Shown here: piece by piece, positions 20,601 through 28,830 of the stretch | Numbering within the stretch: position 1 is the first letter of the stretch | Layout of the letters: each line of letters opens with the position of its first letter | Assembly: GCA_903919125.1 (NCBI GenBank) | Contig: CAIXGS010000045.1 | Location: forward strand, 57,149-121,148 | Direction of reading: 5' to 3' | Origin: an uncultured Spartobacteria bacterium | GTDB lineage: Bacteria > Verrucomicrobiota > Verrucomicrobiia > Chthoniobacterales > Chthoniobacteraceae | DNA length: 64,000 bases | Notes under the pieces: generated by a model | What the model saw: the letters and a program-made list of their open reading frames with translations, nothing else | Databases searched by the model: none | Told to the model about the DNA's origin: nothing | Position numbers and translations under genes: made by a program

Positions 20601-23040
20601 ATGGCTGGTAGTAAAGACCATTCGCATAGATCAAGGTTTTGCTCGTAAGCCCCAGAGAGATGGAGCCGACATTGTTCGTGTTGTATATCTTAGGAATGGT
20701 CGTGTTTAGCTTGAGAACCGAACTGCTGTCGGTCCCAGTCCAGTAGATGGAGGAACTGGGCACCGCGGTGATCTTATTGGTCAAGTCGACCGTACCGCTC
20801 ATCAGAACATTGAGCCGCGCGCCGCTTGAGATAGAAAGGCTGCCCGAACCAGCACTCCATGTCGTGGTGCCGGAACCTACCGAAAGACTCCCAGCGGTGA
20901 TATTCACACCTCCGCTAAAGCCGGTGCTGCTCCCTTTAAGTTCCAAGGATCCCGCACCCGACTTCGTCAACGAACCCACGCCGGTCAACGAACCGTTCCA
21001 AACGACGCCCTTCCCCGAGGCAACTTCCATTGTCCCTCCGCCCACGTAGTACCCAGCGGCATTGCTGAACGAACCCGACTGCGTCAACGCCAGCGTCGCA
21101 CCTGCGTTTAAATTGATCTGACCAGTACCCAAGTTCGAGGCGGCAGAGACCTGAAGCTTCGTAGCGTTCACTTCGGTTCCGCCAGAATACGTGTTGGTGC
21201 CTGACAAAGTCAGAGCACTTGCCGAGCTCGTCCCAAACACCGTCAGAGCGCCTGACCCACTCACAGAGCCACTTAAGACGACCTTGTTACCCAGAAGATT
21301 CAAAGCTCCACCATCGATTCCCACATCGATAGGACGTGTAATTGTAAGCGAACCCGGAACCAACACAGAAGTAGCCGAAATGTCGTAGGTTGAACTTCCA
21401 GCGCTCAAAGCGGTGCCGCTATCCACAACGCCTACGGCAGCCTGAGTCGGAGTGCTGCTGAGGGATAGATTGCCAAGCGTGGTGTCCGAGGCTCCCAAAG
21501 GAAGTGTCACCCGATAAGCAAGAAACATGGTGTCATTCTCCACACTAAGCCCGAGCGAACCTGCCGTCGTGACGGTTGTCCCGTCTGTGGACTTCATCTT
21601 GAGCTTCGTCGTCAGGAAGTCGTTATCGTTGGCGACAAACAAAAAATAGTCGTTTGGTTTAGACGAATCCAAAGCGGACACTAAGGCCATACCTTCCCAC
21701 TTTTCACTGATGGTCGCGGAAGTGCGGGCTGCCAAGGAACCATCGTTCGTGTTCAGTCCAAATTTTGCCAACTGAGTCGCGTCAATAATGCTCACGAATT
21801 GAACCGGTGAGACGGCCGTGATGCCGTCTTTCAGTTTGGTCGTGAAATCCCCCGAGATCGAAGTCGACACCGTTCCGTTCTTCACGGTGAAGCTGCCCGT
21901 AGTATCCTGACTCAAAATGTTAGTCCCATCTTTGGTCAGGTCCGCGATCATAATCGATTTAAAAACTGCGGGCGCAGCTGTGGCGATTCCGTTGCCGTTG
22001 CTGTCACGTGAGAGGAGCATGATGCGATCACCGTCTAACGCTACCATCTCGCTCTGCGCTCCCGTCTTGTTCGGAGTGAGGCCAGTCTGAGTCGCACTGG
22101 TATCGTTGAAGCGTGGAAGCTCAACCACATATTCCGCTAACAAAGTAGGATTGGAGCGACTCGAAGACACATCGTACTTGTAGAGGCGGGCGTACTGGCG
22201 ATTCTGCGAGCCAGAAGTGGAGTCCTGCATGGTCGCGCTCTGCAACATGGTAAAGAGCGTTCGACCATCGGGGCTTATCGCGACTGCCTCCATTCCCTGA
22301 TTCCCGCGCCGACCCGTGGTTGGGTCGGCTGCTGAGGACCCTGACACTGTGTAAGTCAAAGAACCACTGGCCGCTGACGGCATCGCCGACGCTGGTGGGT
22401 TGATCACGCTGGTGATGTTGCCGTTCTGAATGTAGTAGATGTTAGGTCCGTACTCATCGGTAACGTATCCCGAGCCGTCGCTGAACAAAGCAAGCCCCTC
22501 CGCGTCAAAAGAAATTTTACCGCCGGCGGTCTTGGGGACAATTCCAGTGGTCAATGTTCCGATTTGTAGTGCCGCCGATGTCGTTGGCAGAGCGCCCGTA
22601 GTGTTGGCAGGACCGTCGTTGATGGTCAGCAGCGAGCCGCCCATGTACTTGAGCGATATCTGGTTCACTGAGGAAGAAAGCGCCGTCGTACCAGTGTACG
22701 GCGTGAACGAAAAATCTACCTGCTGCACCCTGGCCCGATAGTCGGAATAGACCGCGCCGCTGTTGTAGCCGCGGTCAGGCAAGGTGAGGAAAGATCCCGT
22801 GTAGGTGCCGCTGCTCACCTTCCAATTGGTGATTTGCAAACCGGATACCGATCCGAACGTCTCCCCGAACGCATCCAACTGACTGGCCGAAATTCGCCCT
22901 ACGCCCTGAAGCCCAAGATTGATGTAACCTGAAAAATCACCCGTCATCGTGACACTGCTCGTGCCAGTATTGAACACAGGGGCGGCTTGGCTTACGACAA
23001 GAAGAGGCCCAGCGAGGAGGAGAGCGAGAGTGCGTTTCAT
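14635..23040 (-). CDS. Giant autotransporter with phytase-like and ParB-like domains
   Basis: 2,801 residues from the ATG at 23040, chosen because it begins a clean signal peptide (MKRTLALLLAGPLLVVSQA). Order: esterase/phytase-like domain (about 25-500: GVGRISASQLDAFGETFG, FDAEGLALFSDGSGYV, GNQGMEAVAISPDGRTL, KWEGMALV); PATR beta-strand repeats (LTLSGTNTYSGGTEV type); a ParB-like type 2 domain (about 840-1105: IIIGPDGKGYITDGHH, DLYRSLTWGLADG, FVEFYWGDFLRGRVL); a long second block of PATR and other beta-helix repeats (about 1160-2440); and a C-terminal autotransporter barrel (about 2495-2801) ending in Phe. It is predicted to be surface displayed. The phytase-like part suggests attack on organic phosphate, supported by the adjacent phosphatases. 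The role of the ParB-like part outside the cell is unknown. Confidence 0.9.
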   Translation of the reverse strand: MKRTLALLLAGPLLVVSQAAPVFNTGTSSVTMTGDFSGYINLGLQGVGRISASQLDAFGETFGSVSGLQITNWKVSSGTYTGSFLTLPDRGYNSGAVYSDYRARVQQVDFSFTPYTGTTALSSSVNQISLKYMGGSLLTINDGPANTTGALPTTSAALQIGTLTTGIVPKTAGGKISFDAEGLALFSDGSGYVTDEYGPNIYYIQNGNITSVINPPASAMPSAASGSLTYTVSGSSAADPTTGRRGNQGMEAVAISPDGRTLFTMLQSATMQDSTSGSQNRQYARLYKYDVSSSRSNPTLLAEYVVELPRFNDTSATQTGLTPNKTGAQSEMVALDGDRIMLLSRDSNGNGIATAAPAVFKSIMIADLTKDGTNILSQDTTGSFTVKNGTVSTSISGDFTTKLKDGITAVSPVQFVSIIDATQLAKFGLNTNDGSLAARTSATISEKWEGMALVSALDSSKPNDYFLFVANDNDFLTTKLKMKSTDGTTVTTAGSLGLSVENDTMFLAYRVTLPLGASDTTLGNLSLSSTPTQAAVGVVDSGTALSAGSSTYDISATSVLVPGSLTITRPIDVGIDGGALNLLGNKVVLSGSVSGSGALTVFGTSSASALTLSGTNTYSGGTEVNATKLQVSAASNLGTGQINLNAGATLALTQSGSFSNAAGYYVGGGTMEVASGKGVVWNGSLTGVGSLTKSGAGSLELKGSSTGFSGGVNITAGSLSVGSGTTTWSAGSGSLSISSGARLNVLMSGTVDLTNKITAVPSSSIYWTGTDSSSVLKLNTTIPKIYNTNNVGSISLGLTSKTLIYANGLYYQPFAAGLAVGTPVYMDAEGSLLNATQRSLGYREVAYKNLFFQSLGFTSATTSTDADGNTIYNYGSPSTSSNLVGYWTKKNLPIIIGPDGKGYITDGHHTTAGYLASGGTAIIAGKNHIVLGTIVSNPSSQTSVNDQMWTDFANSNNAYLYGTNGNQLIQPGETQGTATYSGLQPILPIAGGVAMPTTPGTASMTNDLYRSLTWGLADGIVKTATNVGGKKLAGFDKSDPVTGADVNFVEFYWGDFLRGRVLWNDGAAVTSPNLINAPVAFFAAVANGIALAKSELYVDQFGRSLTDYTGSNYSSNTQNWAKVSLSNPKSPLAATGDTFNLYLTDDATIQGNILASAVDGVVSNLNINTGTGMTVAGALQNFTSIAVNTGGSITIDWKDDAVNLVSQNKTLTIPAGTANVQFSGDNDYSKLAFLTVGAGTLTINTANQTVDQTIWADISGSGSIRKTGAEQLTLTGANTFSGGLVLDEGKLVLGSPSVTVGGVLVSSAAGKGPISVKAGATLGFDESVLLPNNIRFNAGTVSDVLTTVDIGDNAVEFAGTVSAAVPLTVLGSTNSVLTLSGSGSLSGDLSVQSSLIRLNGGLSIGAGTINLRSGAGIQAGVNQAVSSSIVVEDEARLDGGESVLAINGDISGYGSLRITGHPFGTVRLGGVNSYTGGTTVEGTRVDVAVNSADDNNDGVYGSGRVFGTGAVTFTNATLGFTTSAQIPNTLLLDTELTVDVGSNTAELSGVVADSGAGTGGLYVKGNGDGALFLSGASNAYSGITLVEGTTLRLLHTADTSVLGVGTLASGSLLAIELNNARLQIVPNLAVDATLSATPVTARNITIGALGATLDATDVSIKWSGVIAGGVGATTGKLTVTGNSGTQVELSGVNTYPGGTSLEGGVTLAFSSNSNLGNASGSVQFSDGALVYAGTSDLALSRPLQVLGSAVFDTGSQNTTLTSFVTGGGSLELGRMSQSTLDSNGSLFVTRALTTGSVIISGSGVAGFSGNLVAAAGTLVIGNKDAVRSATLVTVINGGNVLFTGSSATLGGLAGSGGLPLPSGFALSVGNNNTSSYYSGVISGSASFSKVGSGNLTLGASSLFSGNTTIAKGTLTIDTGASLASGTVSLLSGGASLVINTGSIDLSTKLDTSSLSATDKASTNIIYRGPGTLTLASNILDKVTVLNLGQGLIKVGTVTITGGTGASVTNSIGENSNLSLPSLDTKVKLGKGSTFTLAPTDGGTPELKGSFLSGESGTTVAVPLGVTALMKEAAPDFKGALQANGNINVAPTAPGTKMALPSMEGTGKLSISSGSVQLVRSTGFTGTVSLASGAAAELTGSFGTGGTIALESGGKMTINPADVATTMSVPALTGGGSVALSAGKVNFAGGNSDFTGMIMIAKGVEATISGDLPSGTVTMNDSTIPLTVSSGSGSISFPGTVSGIGTLSLSGNGTVTMGSSASIATTGLQIGKTSGEKPTLDVTSLSGGSLTLTASQTLSGGGTLVGSVVTSGVFSPGNSPGTFTVASKTTGTTTTGGDLTIGSTGSVVIEYGVISPSTTVISDQVVVAGTLTFVPGSTVLIRPYGSFVTVGTTFSGVFSAASIVGTPSVSLETTSFLLNGTLTGNSTALALTISKTAYGSAVTNARLQGLGNYLSTASALSPNTGLTAVLSALDVSANAAALEASLASLNGQVYAEAQRLSLRRTSAISEALQGHLTAFPEGEHDGWTAWSESYAWGIHRDSTAGSASWNGTNAGEVLGVQHTTKGLSLGVFGATGYSSATFSSSSVKGDSFHGGMYAHIEAGMPFFDVSWLAGSIDQTSARSVSVGTYATSTSAKFRSSEYAVHLRGGLNIPNVAGSYLVTPSVALLCNGYSQNGVSEATADGAALTTDRVSKSAWQSRLGSAISRSFKAGTKPANLLASAYWIHDFDRAARSVNTRFSGASSAAGSYTTSGDAFGADGFELGLGASVALSPRTSARLNGSWQIRDGSNQPGVNLGLTVQF

Positions 23041-24054
23041 ATCAACGCGGTGTGTGTTAATTGGCCGCCCTGCCCTAGGCGAATGGTTTACCGTAACAAG
23101 TTCGCGCCAGATATGTGTCAGGAGTGTTTCAGACAACTCAAGCCACTTTAGTCCAGCCACTTAAATCGCACAAAAACGCACCGAATTACTCCGCTTGTGG
23201 AATCTTTTAAAGACGAAAAACCCGAAAATGCCCCCATGAGGCAACTGCCGAGACCAGACGCCATGAGGCTTAGAATTCGCAAACAGCTGATTAAAAATTA
23301 CCTAGCTCTTCGAATTCCACTAAATACAAGCCCGCTAACTATTTAAGATTATTTATAACCCAAGCAACCGCTACCTTAGAATGACCGCGAGACGGATCTC
23401 GCAGAGAGATCATCTAAATTACCACAAAAGCCACAGAGAAAGATATTTGTGCAGCAAAACGGTTGACGCAAATAGTTTGAACTGCCGCCGGATCCGAACT
23501 GGCTCTGTGTATGAGTCGCTTAAAGACTTCCCGAAAAAGCCTATCCCCGAAAGGGTTGTAGAGAAACGCGGCGTCCGCTCCCGCTGGAATTTATAACTTA
23601 CCCGCATCACGCTAAAAATTTTCCACCTCACCTTCTTATAGCAAACCATTGATCTTCAGAATTTTTTGCATCGGCACCCCAACGAAAACTCAGAATCAAA
23701 CTCGACACACATGATTTTCGAGCGAGCAGTTCAAAGCGCTCCCGAACCAACCGCGAGTCGCCACCCTAATATTGAACCGAACGATCAATCGTTCCGGGAG
23801 CGGCGATAATCCCTCGTGATGGAACGCACCTGCCGAGAGGATTTTTCCAAACAAGTCACCTTCATCCAATGAAATGAGCACGAAAGGAACCCCGTGCGAC
23901 TCGCCAACCAAATCCCGAACAATCACATGGGAGGAATCGCCAAAAGATCCTCAACACGTCCCGCCCCATTGGCACGCGGATCAAAGCCCGACTCCCTCGT
24001 CCAGAAACGGTCAACGCAATTCACTCCCAAAATTGGAGAGCATCGCTCCAAACT
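23041..24054. other. 1 kb non-coding region between autotransporter and phoD
   Basis: No intact gene. 23041-23375 is AT-richer upstream DNA of the autotransporter gene and likely holds its promoter; 23116-23131 on the plus strand loosely resembles a Pho box (TGTCA and TTTCA at 11 bp spacing). 23378-23807 is a decayed methyltransferase copy (separate entry). 23820-23930 is open on the minus strand as IVRDLVGESHGVPFVLISLDE..., which could be another coding remnant, but I cannot assign it. 23930-24054 shows nothing I recognise. Confidence 0.6.
23378..23807 (-). pseudogene. Decayed copy of the SAM methyltransferase gene at 28111-28830
   Basis: Direct comparison shows that this stretch matches the intact minus-strand methyltransferase. 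23460-23637 aligns with 28231-28407 at roughly three-quarters identity by eye, and 23702-23807 aligns with 28551-28653 at similar or better identity. Weaker similarity extends to about 23378. Several indels break the frame. About 80 bp matching 28471-28551 are missing; in the intact gene they encode the glycine-rich SAM-binding motif FGCGKGR and the following strand. The first 60 or so codons of the intact gene have no counterpart. The remnant lies just downstream of phoD and the intact gene just upstream, in the same orientation. Confidence 0.85.
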
Positions 24055-27000
24055 TTACTTTGAAAGCTGGAGCATTGCAGAACCAAAAAGCCCAGCACGG
24101 GTCTCAAGGGGTGTCCGCAGGAGTCCGCCGCCGACAAGTCCGTCTAACTGGGCCTGCGCGTCTTGAAGAAGGACTCCGTACGCATTGGCGCGAATCCCCA
24201 CAGACGAACGTGCCGCAGAAGGGAACACAAGCGCGCCTGAAAAACTCCCGTCCAACGGATTCACTACTCCACTCCATTGGACGTTGGTGGCATTGTTGAG
24301 GGGTGCGAGGCGGAGACCGGAATCAAGACGGAACTTAGTCGGAAGACCCCTCAAATTAGGCGTCGCGTTGGAGAGACCGGCACCGTCTGTTTCGAGTGTA
24401 AAAAGCCTATCAGTAAGGCCTAAGGCAGTTGCGAGGCCGGTATACGAAGAATTCGGAACAAATCGGCTGACCCATGCGCTGATTTGTAGAGGCGCGGCAA
24501 AACTGCTCGGGGCGTAGCTGTCCGCCGTGTCTGCCTGCCGGTGCCAAGTGAGCCCTGACGACAAACGAGCCGTTGAACCTAGCGTTTGCGTGATGTTCTT
24601 AACGTCAATCACACCCCCAACATAGGAAGCCCGCGACCGATAAGGTTGCACCCACACAACGGTTTGACCGCTCGCACTCGCGCGCAGAGACGCTGAGACG
24701 GGTTTGGAGTCTCCAAGCATCCCCGTGAGGATGACTCCACCTTGACGCGTGGCGAATCCCTTCACCCAGCCAAACCCAGCCGGATACGTCACTCCATCCT
24801 GATCTCCGCTGTCAAACAACCCAGTGATTTTGCACTCCTCCGTCGGTAGTTCGCCTGCACTCGCAAGACGCACACCGCGAATGACTCCTGTTTCCGTTCC
24901 CGCTGTATAGGTGCCAGAAATCAAGGGTAATTCTCCCCCCAAATTAATCGTTGTCGAAACGGCCGCACAGTTCCCCTGCGCTGGGAAATTAATGTTAATC
25001 GAGGCGGTGGTCGTTCCCGGAGCTGCACCGAAGGTGCCGGTTACGCTGCGCTGAAAGGCGCCGGCGAAGTCAAGGGATGCCGTCCAACGTCCAAGGCGAG
25101 TCAGAGAAACACGCAGGACACCCGAGGGGGTTAACAATTTTCCTGTTTCCAACACGGACTCGAAGCTGCCAGAAAGAGCCTCTGGCAGGGCTTCCACGGT
25201 GATCCGGATGGTGCTGGTTTTTACAGTGGTGGAACCGCTTTTCTCCAGAACATCAAAACTATACGTGCCGACTGAGGCTGACACCTTGCCGGAGAGAATC
25301 CCAGTCGTAGCATTGAACTGGAGACCACTTGGAAGCAGAGTACCGCTCTTGAGCGCGAGCTGAGTCGCACTGCTTTTGAGGTTGCCGAAGTTCAAACTCA
25401 CCGTCTCGCCCACACGCACCAGTGGCTCGCTCACGGTTACTAGGAGCGTCTTTGAGGCCGCCCCCGTGGTGTTGGTCGCTGTCAGCGTCACGGAATAAGT
25501 ACCAGCAGCCGTCGCCGTGCCGCTGATCAAACCCGTGCTCGAATTGAGACTAAGACCACTCGGCAATCCGGTTGCAGCATAGGTCGTGGGCGAGTTGCTT
25601 GCAATGATCTGGTAAGACACCGAGGTAAACTGAGTGCTCGTCGCAAGTGTCCCGCTGGTGAATTGGGGCACAGGAACCGAATGTAGAAGACCGGAGGCGG
25701 TGTCCTTCGCAATACTGAAGCTCTTGCGATTGAACTTTTTGTCCAATTGACTAGGGGTCAGGCTGTAAAGATTGTTATACACCTCTGTCGTGTCGATGGT
25801 TCGAGTCTCGGCCACAAGAGCCGTTGAGCCTGCACTGAACACCGTGTAGCCGTGAGCCTTGGTATTGATGTCCACCATTTCGGGTGTGACATCTTTGATG
25901 AAGGAGTCAGAAGCATCAACGAGAGCCTGCTTTTGCGTCGCGTTCATTGCGAACACGCCAGCTGTAGAGCCGGTCGCTTTACGCAGCGAAGAGGTGATCA
26001 AACCTTCCACCGTGGCAATGGCGCCGTCAAACGCGGCACGGAATTCGCCCGAAGTCGCCGACGGCACCGTGACGTCAAAAACATTCTTCCCTGTTACGTC
26101 GGTGGTGGTGCCGCTCAGCGTTCCTGAACCCGCGAGCTTGCCGAACATTGATGCATGAATGTCCCCCGAAACAATCACGGCATTATATGCTGCAAGCAGG
26201 TTGACGATACCTTGTTTGAACTGGGGAAAACCTGAAACCTCATCCGCATTGAGGAGATACTTCACTTTGAGTACGTCCGGAATGAAACTCGTCATCCCAA
26301 GCGCGCCCGGGGTGATCGGCGCGCCGCCAAATGTCCCCTGCGTCGGGAGCAACGAAGAAAGCGCTGAAGTCGTCGTGCCGTAGTTCACCCGGATCGGAGT
26401 GAACGGAGCAGAACTCACCACCATCCGCCAGTTGTTCTGCGCCGCGGCACTCGTTCCCAAAGCCGTCGCCAAGGCATTCACTTGGGCGTTTGTGTAAAAC
26501 GCCTGATCCCGCCCCAAGGCTCCAGAGGAGGCGATCCAAAGCTGGTAAGTGTATGCTGCGTAAATGGAGAACGTGTCGTTCACCAACTGGTAGCGGGAAC
26601 CGTACTCAGAAAAGAAGGACTGTTTCCCCATGAGGTAATAGGAAATCCCTCTCGGTAATGACGCGGCGGCAGTGTCGGAAATTTTAAGACTGGTAGCGCC
26701 TGCGGCATCCAGCATCGCGTTGATGTACAGGACTCCAAGCTTCCCTGACACCTTGCTCGTGGCGTAGGCGGTGCCAGTCGAACCGCCAATTCCTGCACTA
26801 GCAATTCCCTTAAGTGTCGCTTTTAAAACAGCGTTTTCCGAAGCATCAATATCAAGATAGGCATCAAAACTCGCCTTTGCCGATGGCCATGCATATAATT
26901 GAAACACACTTGCACTCAGTCCGTTGGCGGCGGCAAGAACAGCAATCACCCCGTCCTGATCCACTGCAATCGAGGCAGGAAACGCGTCCTCGGGAATGAT

Positions 27001-28014
27001 GTGGTCGGGGCGGTCGCTCCGGTTGTCGGTGAGAATGAGATCCAGATTTTTCCCAAAGTTCATCGCGCCTGTGAGCGTGGCGTTGGGAAAAAGGTTGGAA
27101 GTTCCAGTCTGAACCGCGGTTGAGGAAGCATTCAGCCCAAGCTTGTTTGGAATAAACTCCAGCCAGACTTGCTCGGAGTTTTTCTTGCGCTGGGTTTCTT
27201 GTTCGGAGGTGTATCCGTTCAAATACGTGGCATTGTCCTTCCAACTGTCATCGGAGAACTCGTGGTCATCCCAAACACTCACCATCGGGAAGAGCTCATG
27301 GAGCCGCTGCAACTGGGGATCCTGACGGATGGTTTTGTAGATATCGCGGTAATTCCCCACGGACTGCGCTGCGTAATAAGTCGCACCGCTGGCACTGGTG
27401 AGAGGAATCGCCTCTGATGGATTCGTCAAAGTCATCGACCGCGCCGCAGACGTCGTCTGGAAACTAGGATTACCAGTCGTTTCGTAGATGTAGTCCCCAA
27501 GGTTCAAAACAAAATCGATCTGATCTGCCTCCTGCTCGCACAAATGCTTTAATACATTGAAATAACGGCCCACGTAATCATTGCAAACAATGGATGCGTA
27601 CTTCACCTGACGCGTCGAACTCGCAGACGGGGCCGTCTTAGTGCGCCCGATCGGAGAACGCGTCCCATTGTACGTAAACTGGTAGTAGTAATAAGTGTCT
27701 GCTTGCAGACCTGAAGCCACCATCTTTACCACCCCATCATGTGAGGTTTGCGCCGTAAGTTTGCCTCCACTCCACAGGTTGGTCCCGGACAACTCCTCAT
27801 GACTGCCTACGAGAGCCAACGTGCCCGAACTCGAGATTTTCAAACTCACCAACCCATCCGCACCCAGCCCAGCGACCCTCGTCCAGAGCACCACAGAACC
27901 ACTGCTAGGGTCGCCAGAAGCAACAGACTGTGGAAACCTTGGGTTGCCGGTGGCAAGGGACGCCACGGTGGTAAGCAGAAGGCAACTGAGCAGAGCGAGG
28001 ACGGTTCTCATCAC
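24055..28014 (-). CDS. phoD: Secreted PhoD-type phosphatase with Ig-like and beta-rich C-terminus
   Basis: 1,319 residues. Signal peptide about 1-22. PhoD N-terminal domain: PQSVASGDPSSGSVVLWTR (28-46) and the DTYYYYQF strand. Metallophosphatase core: SIVCNDYVG, NLGDYIYE (D174), VWDDHEFSDDSW (248-258) and IVSGDIHASMFG. PhoD enzymes are calcium/iron-dependent phosphodiesterases or phosphomonoesterases that release phosphate from organic sources under phosphate limitation. After the core come a putative Ig (He_PIG-like) domain with LPSGLSLNSSTGLISGT, a second such segment, and about 370 residues of Gly- and Ser-rich beta sequence of unknown role, perhaps for surface attachment. The family core is usually 450-600 residues, so the C-terminal extension is large. 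The gene begins 96 bp downstream of the methyltransferase. Confidence 0.92.
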   Translation of the reverse strand: MMRTVLALLSCLLLTTVASLATGNPRFPQSVASGDPSSGSVVLWTRVAGLGADGLVSLKISSSGTLALVGSHEELSGTNLWSGGKLTAQTSHDGVVKMVASGLQADTYYYYQFTYNGTRSPIGRTKTAPSASSTRQVKYASIVCNDYVGRYFNVLKHLCEQEADQIDFVLNLGDYIYETTGNPSFQTTSAARSMTLTNPSEAIPLTSASGATYYAAQSVGNYRDIYKTIRQDPQLQRLHELFPMVSVWDDHEFSDDSWKDNATYLNGYTSEQETQRKKNSEQVWLEFIPNKLGLNASSTAVQTGTSNLFPNATLTGAMNFGKNLDLILTDNRSDRPDHIIPEDAFPASIAVDQDGVIAVLAAANGLSASVFQLYAWPSAKASFDAYLDIDASENAVLKATLKGIASAGIGGSTGTAYATSKVSGKLGVLYINAMLDAAGATSLKISDTAAASLPRGISYYLMGKQSFFSEYGSRYQLVNDTFSIYAAYTYQLWIASSGALGRDQAFYTNAQVNALATALGTSAAAQNNWRMVVSSAPFTPIRVNYGTTTSALSSLLPTQGTFGGAPITPGALGMTSFIPDVLKVKYLLNADEVSGFPQFKQGIVNLLAAYNAVIVSGDIHASMFGKLAGSGTLSGTTTDVTGKNVFDVTVPSATSGEFRAAFDGAIATVEGLITSSLRKATGSTAGVFAMNATQKQALVDASDSFIKDVTPEMVDINTKAHGYTVFSAGSTALVAETRTIDTTEVYNNLYSLTPSQLDKKFNRKSFSIAKDTASGLLHSVPVPQFTSGTLATSTQFTSVSYQIIASNSPTTYAATGLPSGLSLNSSTGLISGTATAAGTYSVTLTATNTTGAASKTLLVTVSEPLVRVGETVSLNFGNLKSSATQLALKSGTLLPSGLQFNATTGILSGKVSASVGTYSFDVLEKSGSTTVKTSTIRITVEALPEALSGSFESVLETGKLLTPSGVLRVSLTRLGRWTASLDFAGAFQRSVTGTFGAAPGTTTASININFPAQGNCAAVSTTINLGGELPLISGTYTAGTETGVIRGVRLASAGELPTEECKITGLFDSGDQDGVTYPAGFGWVKGFATRQGGVILTGMLGDSKPVSASLRASASGQTVVWVQPYRSRASYVGGVIDVKNITQTLGSTARLSSGLTWHRQADTADSYAPSSFAAPLQISAWVSRFVPNSSYTGLATALGLTDRLFTLETDGAGLSNATPNLRGLPTKFRLDSGLRLAPLNNATNVQWSGVVNPLDGSFSGALVFPSAARSSVGIRANAYGVLLQDAQAQLDGLVGGGLLRTPLETRAGLFGSAMLQLSK

Positions 28015-28031
28015 ACCACTCTCAACCCTTG

Positions 28032-28053
28032 AGATGGCATTGCGGTGCCATCT
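28032..28053 (-). promoter_or_regulatory. Hairpin in the phoD leader
   Basis: Perfect 8 bp inverted repeat (28032-28039 with 28046-28053, 6-base loop), 18 bp upstream of the phoD start. A second, overlapping 5 bp hairpin is at 28021-28033. No T-run follows on the minus strand, so this is not a typical terminator of the upstream methyltransferase; a leader structure affecting translation or stability is possible. Confidence 0.35.
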
Positions 28054-28110
28054 AGGTTACTAAGCTGTGATTTAAGAGCCCGATCTCTTATCCTGTTACC
28101 GCGCATCGCT

Positions 28111-28830
28111 TCAAACCAAGTCTGAAGCAAGCGACGGCATCCTTAAAATCACCGCCAAAGACTGACCTCCTAAGGAAATTTTTTGATCCACCAAAAAACC
28201 CGCATCCAGAAACACTTGGAGAGCAACAGGGTTCACATAAATAATTTGAACTGCCTCTGGCTTGCCATGGGCTCTTTGTTTGAGTCGCTCAACGACTTCG
28301 CGAAGAGGATTGCCCACGAAAGGATTGTATAGAAACGCCGTGATCGCTCCCGCTGGAAGTTCAAACTCAGCCGCATCGCCCTCAAAAATTTCCACCCGAC
28401 CGTCTTGGAACAACGCACTCGTCTTGCCTAGATTACGCCTGCACGCCGACGCAAGCTCAGAAGCAAACTCAACACCCCAAACTTTTTCGAACCCGTGCAG
28501 TGCCGCGAGAATCAGCACTCGCCCTTTTCCACAACCAAAGTCGACAAACGTCGACGCGCATGATTTTGGGGCGAGCAGTTCAAAAAGCTCCCGCACCAAC
28601 CGAGGATCGGCGCCCTGATATTGAACCGAACTGTCAATCGTGCCGGAGGCGATGGAAAGCGACTCCAACTTACAAGGCGACATCGTGTCGACCCGATACC
28701 TCAGGTCAAACAGCAATTCCCGCCACAAGAGTCCGACGCTGTAACGCATCCCGTGGCGGCGCATAAAGTTCCAAGCGATATTGGCATACTTAAAAACCGG
28801 AGGTGCATCGGATAAGGAGAACGTTCGCAT
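28111..28830 (-). CDS. Class I SAM-dependent methyltransferase, substrate unknown
   Basis: 239 residues from the ATG at 28830; the open frame continues to 29037, but that part overlaps the divergent btaA start and looks non-coding. Motif I is FVDFGCGKGRVLILAA, followed by the acidic strand-2 end GVEFASELA, EGDAAEF, and motif IV AFLYNPFVG (an NPPY-like YNPF). This resembles a widespread bacterial methyltransferase family of unknown substrate. It does not obviously look like BtaB, the N-methyltransferase of betaine-lipid synthesis, though its place next to btaA makes a lipid role worth testing. It is divergent from btaA, precedes phoD by 96 bp on the same strand, and has a decayed paralogue downstream of phoD. 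Confidence 0.85.
   Translation of the reverse strand: MRTFSLSDAPPVFKYANIAWNFMRRHGMRYSVGLLWRELLFDLRYRVDTMSPCKLESLSIASGTIDSSVQYQGADPRLVRELFELLAPKSCASTFVDFGCGKGRVLILAALHGFEKVWGVEFASELASACRRNLGKTSALFQDGRVEIFEGDAAEFELPAGAITAFLYNPFVGNPLREVVERLKQRAHGKPEAVQIIYVNPVALQVFLDAGFLVDQKISLGGQSLAVILRMPSLASDLV

Noticed and set aside
15935..21388. Long plus-strand open frames opposite the autotransporter (for example 15935-17077).
   Set aside because: They are antisense shadows of a Gly/Ser/Thr-rich coding strand, translate to Pro/Val-rich sequence without any family, and have no initiation signals.
23419..23926. Two short minus-strand frames read as separate genes.
   Set aside because: The first matches an out-of-frame reading of the intact methyltransferase, so it is part of the pseudogene; the second has its C-terminal half in the same remnant.
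28111..28830. Calling the methyltransferase BtaB.
   Set aside because: Only position supports it; the YNPF motif and overall sequence look like a general family of unknown substrate.
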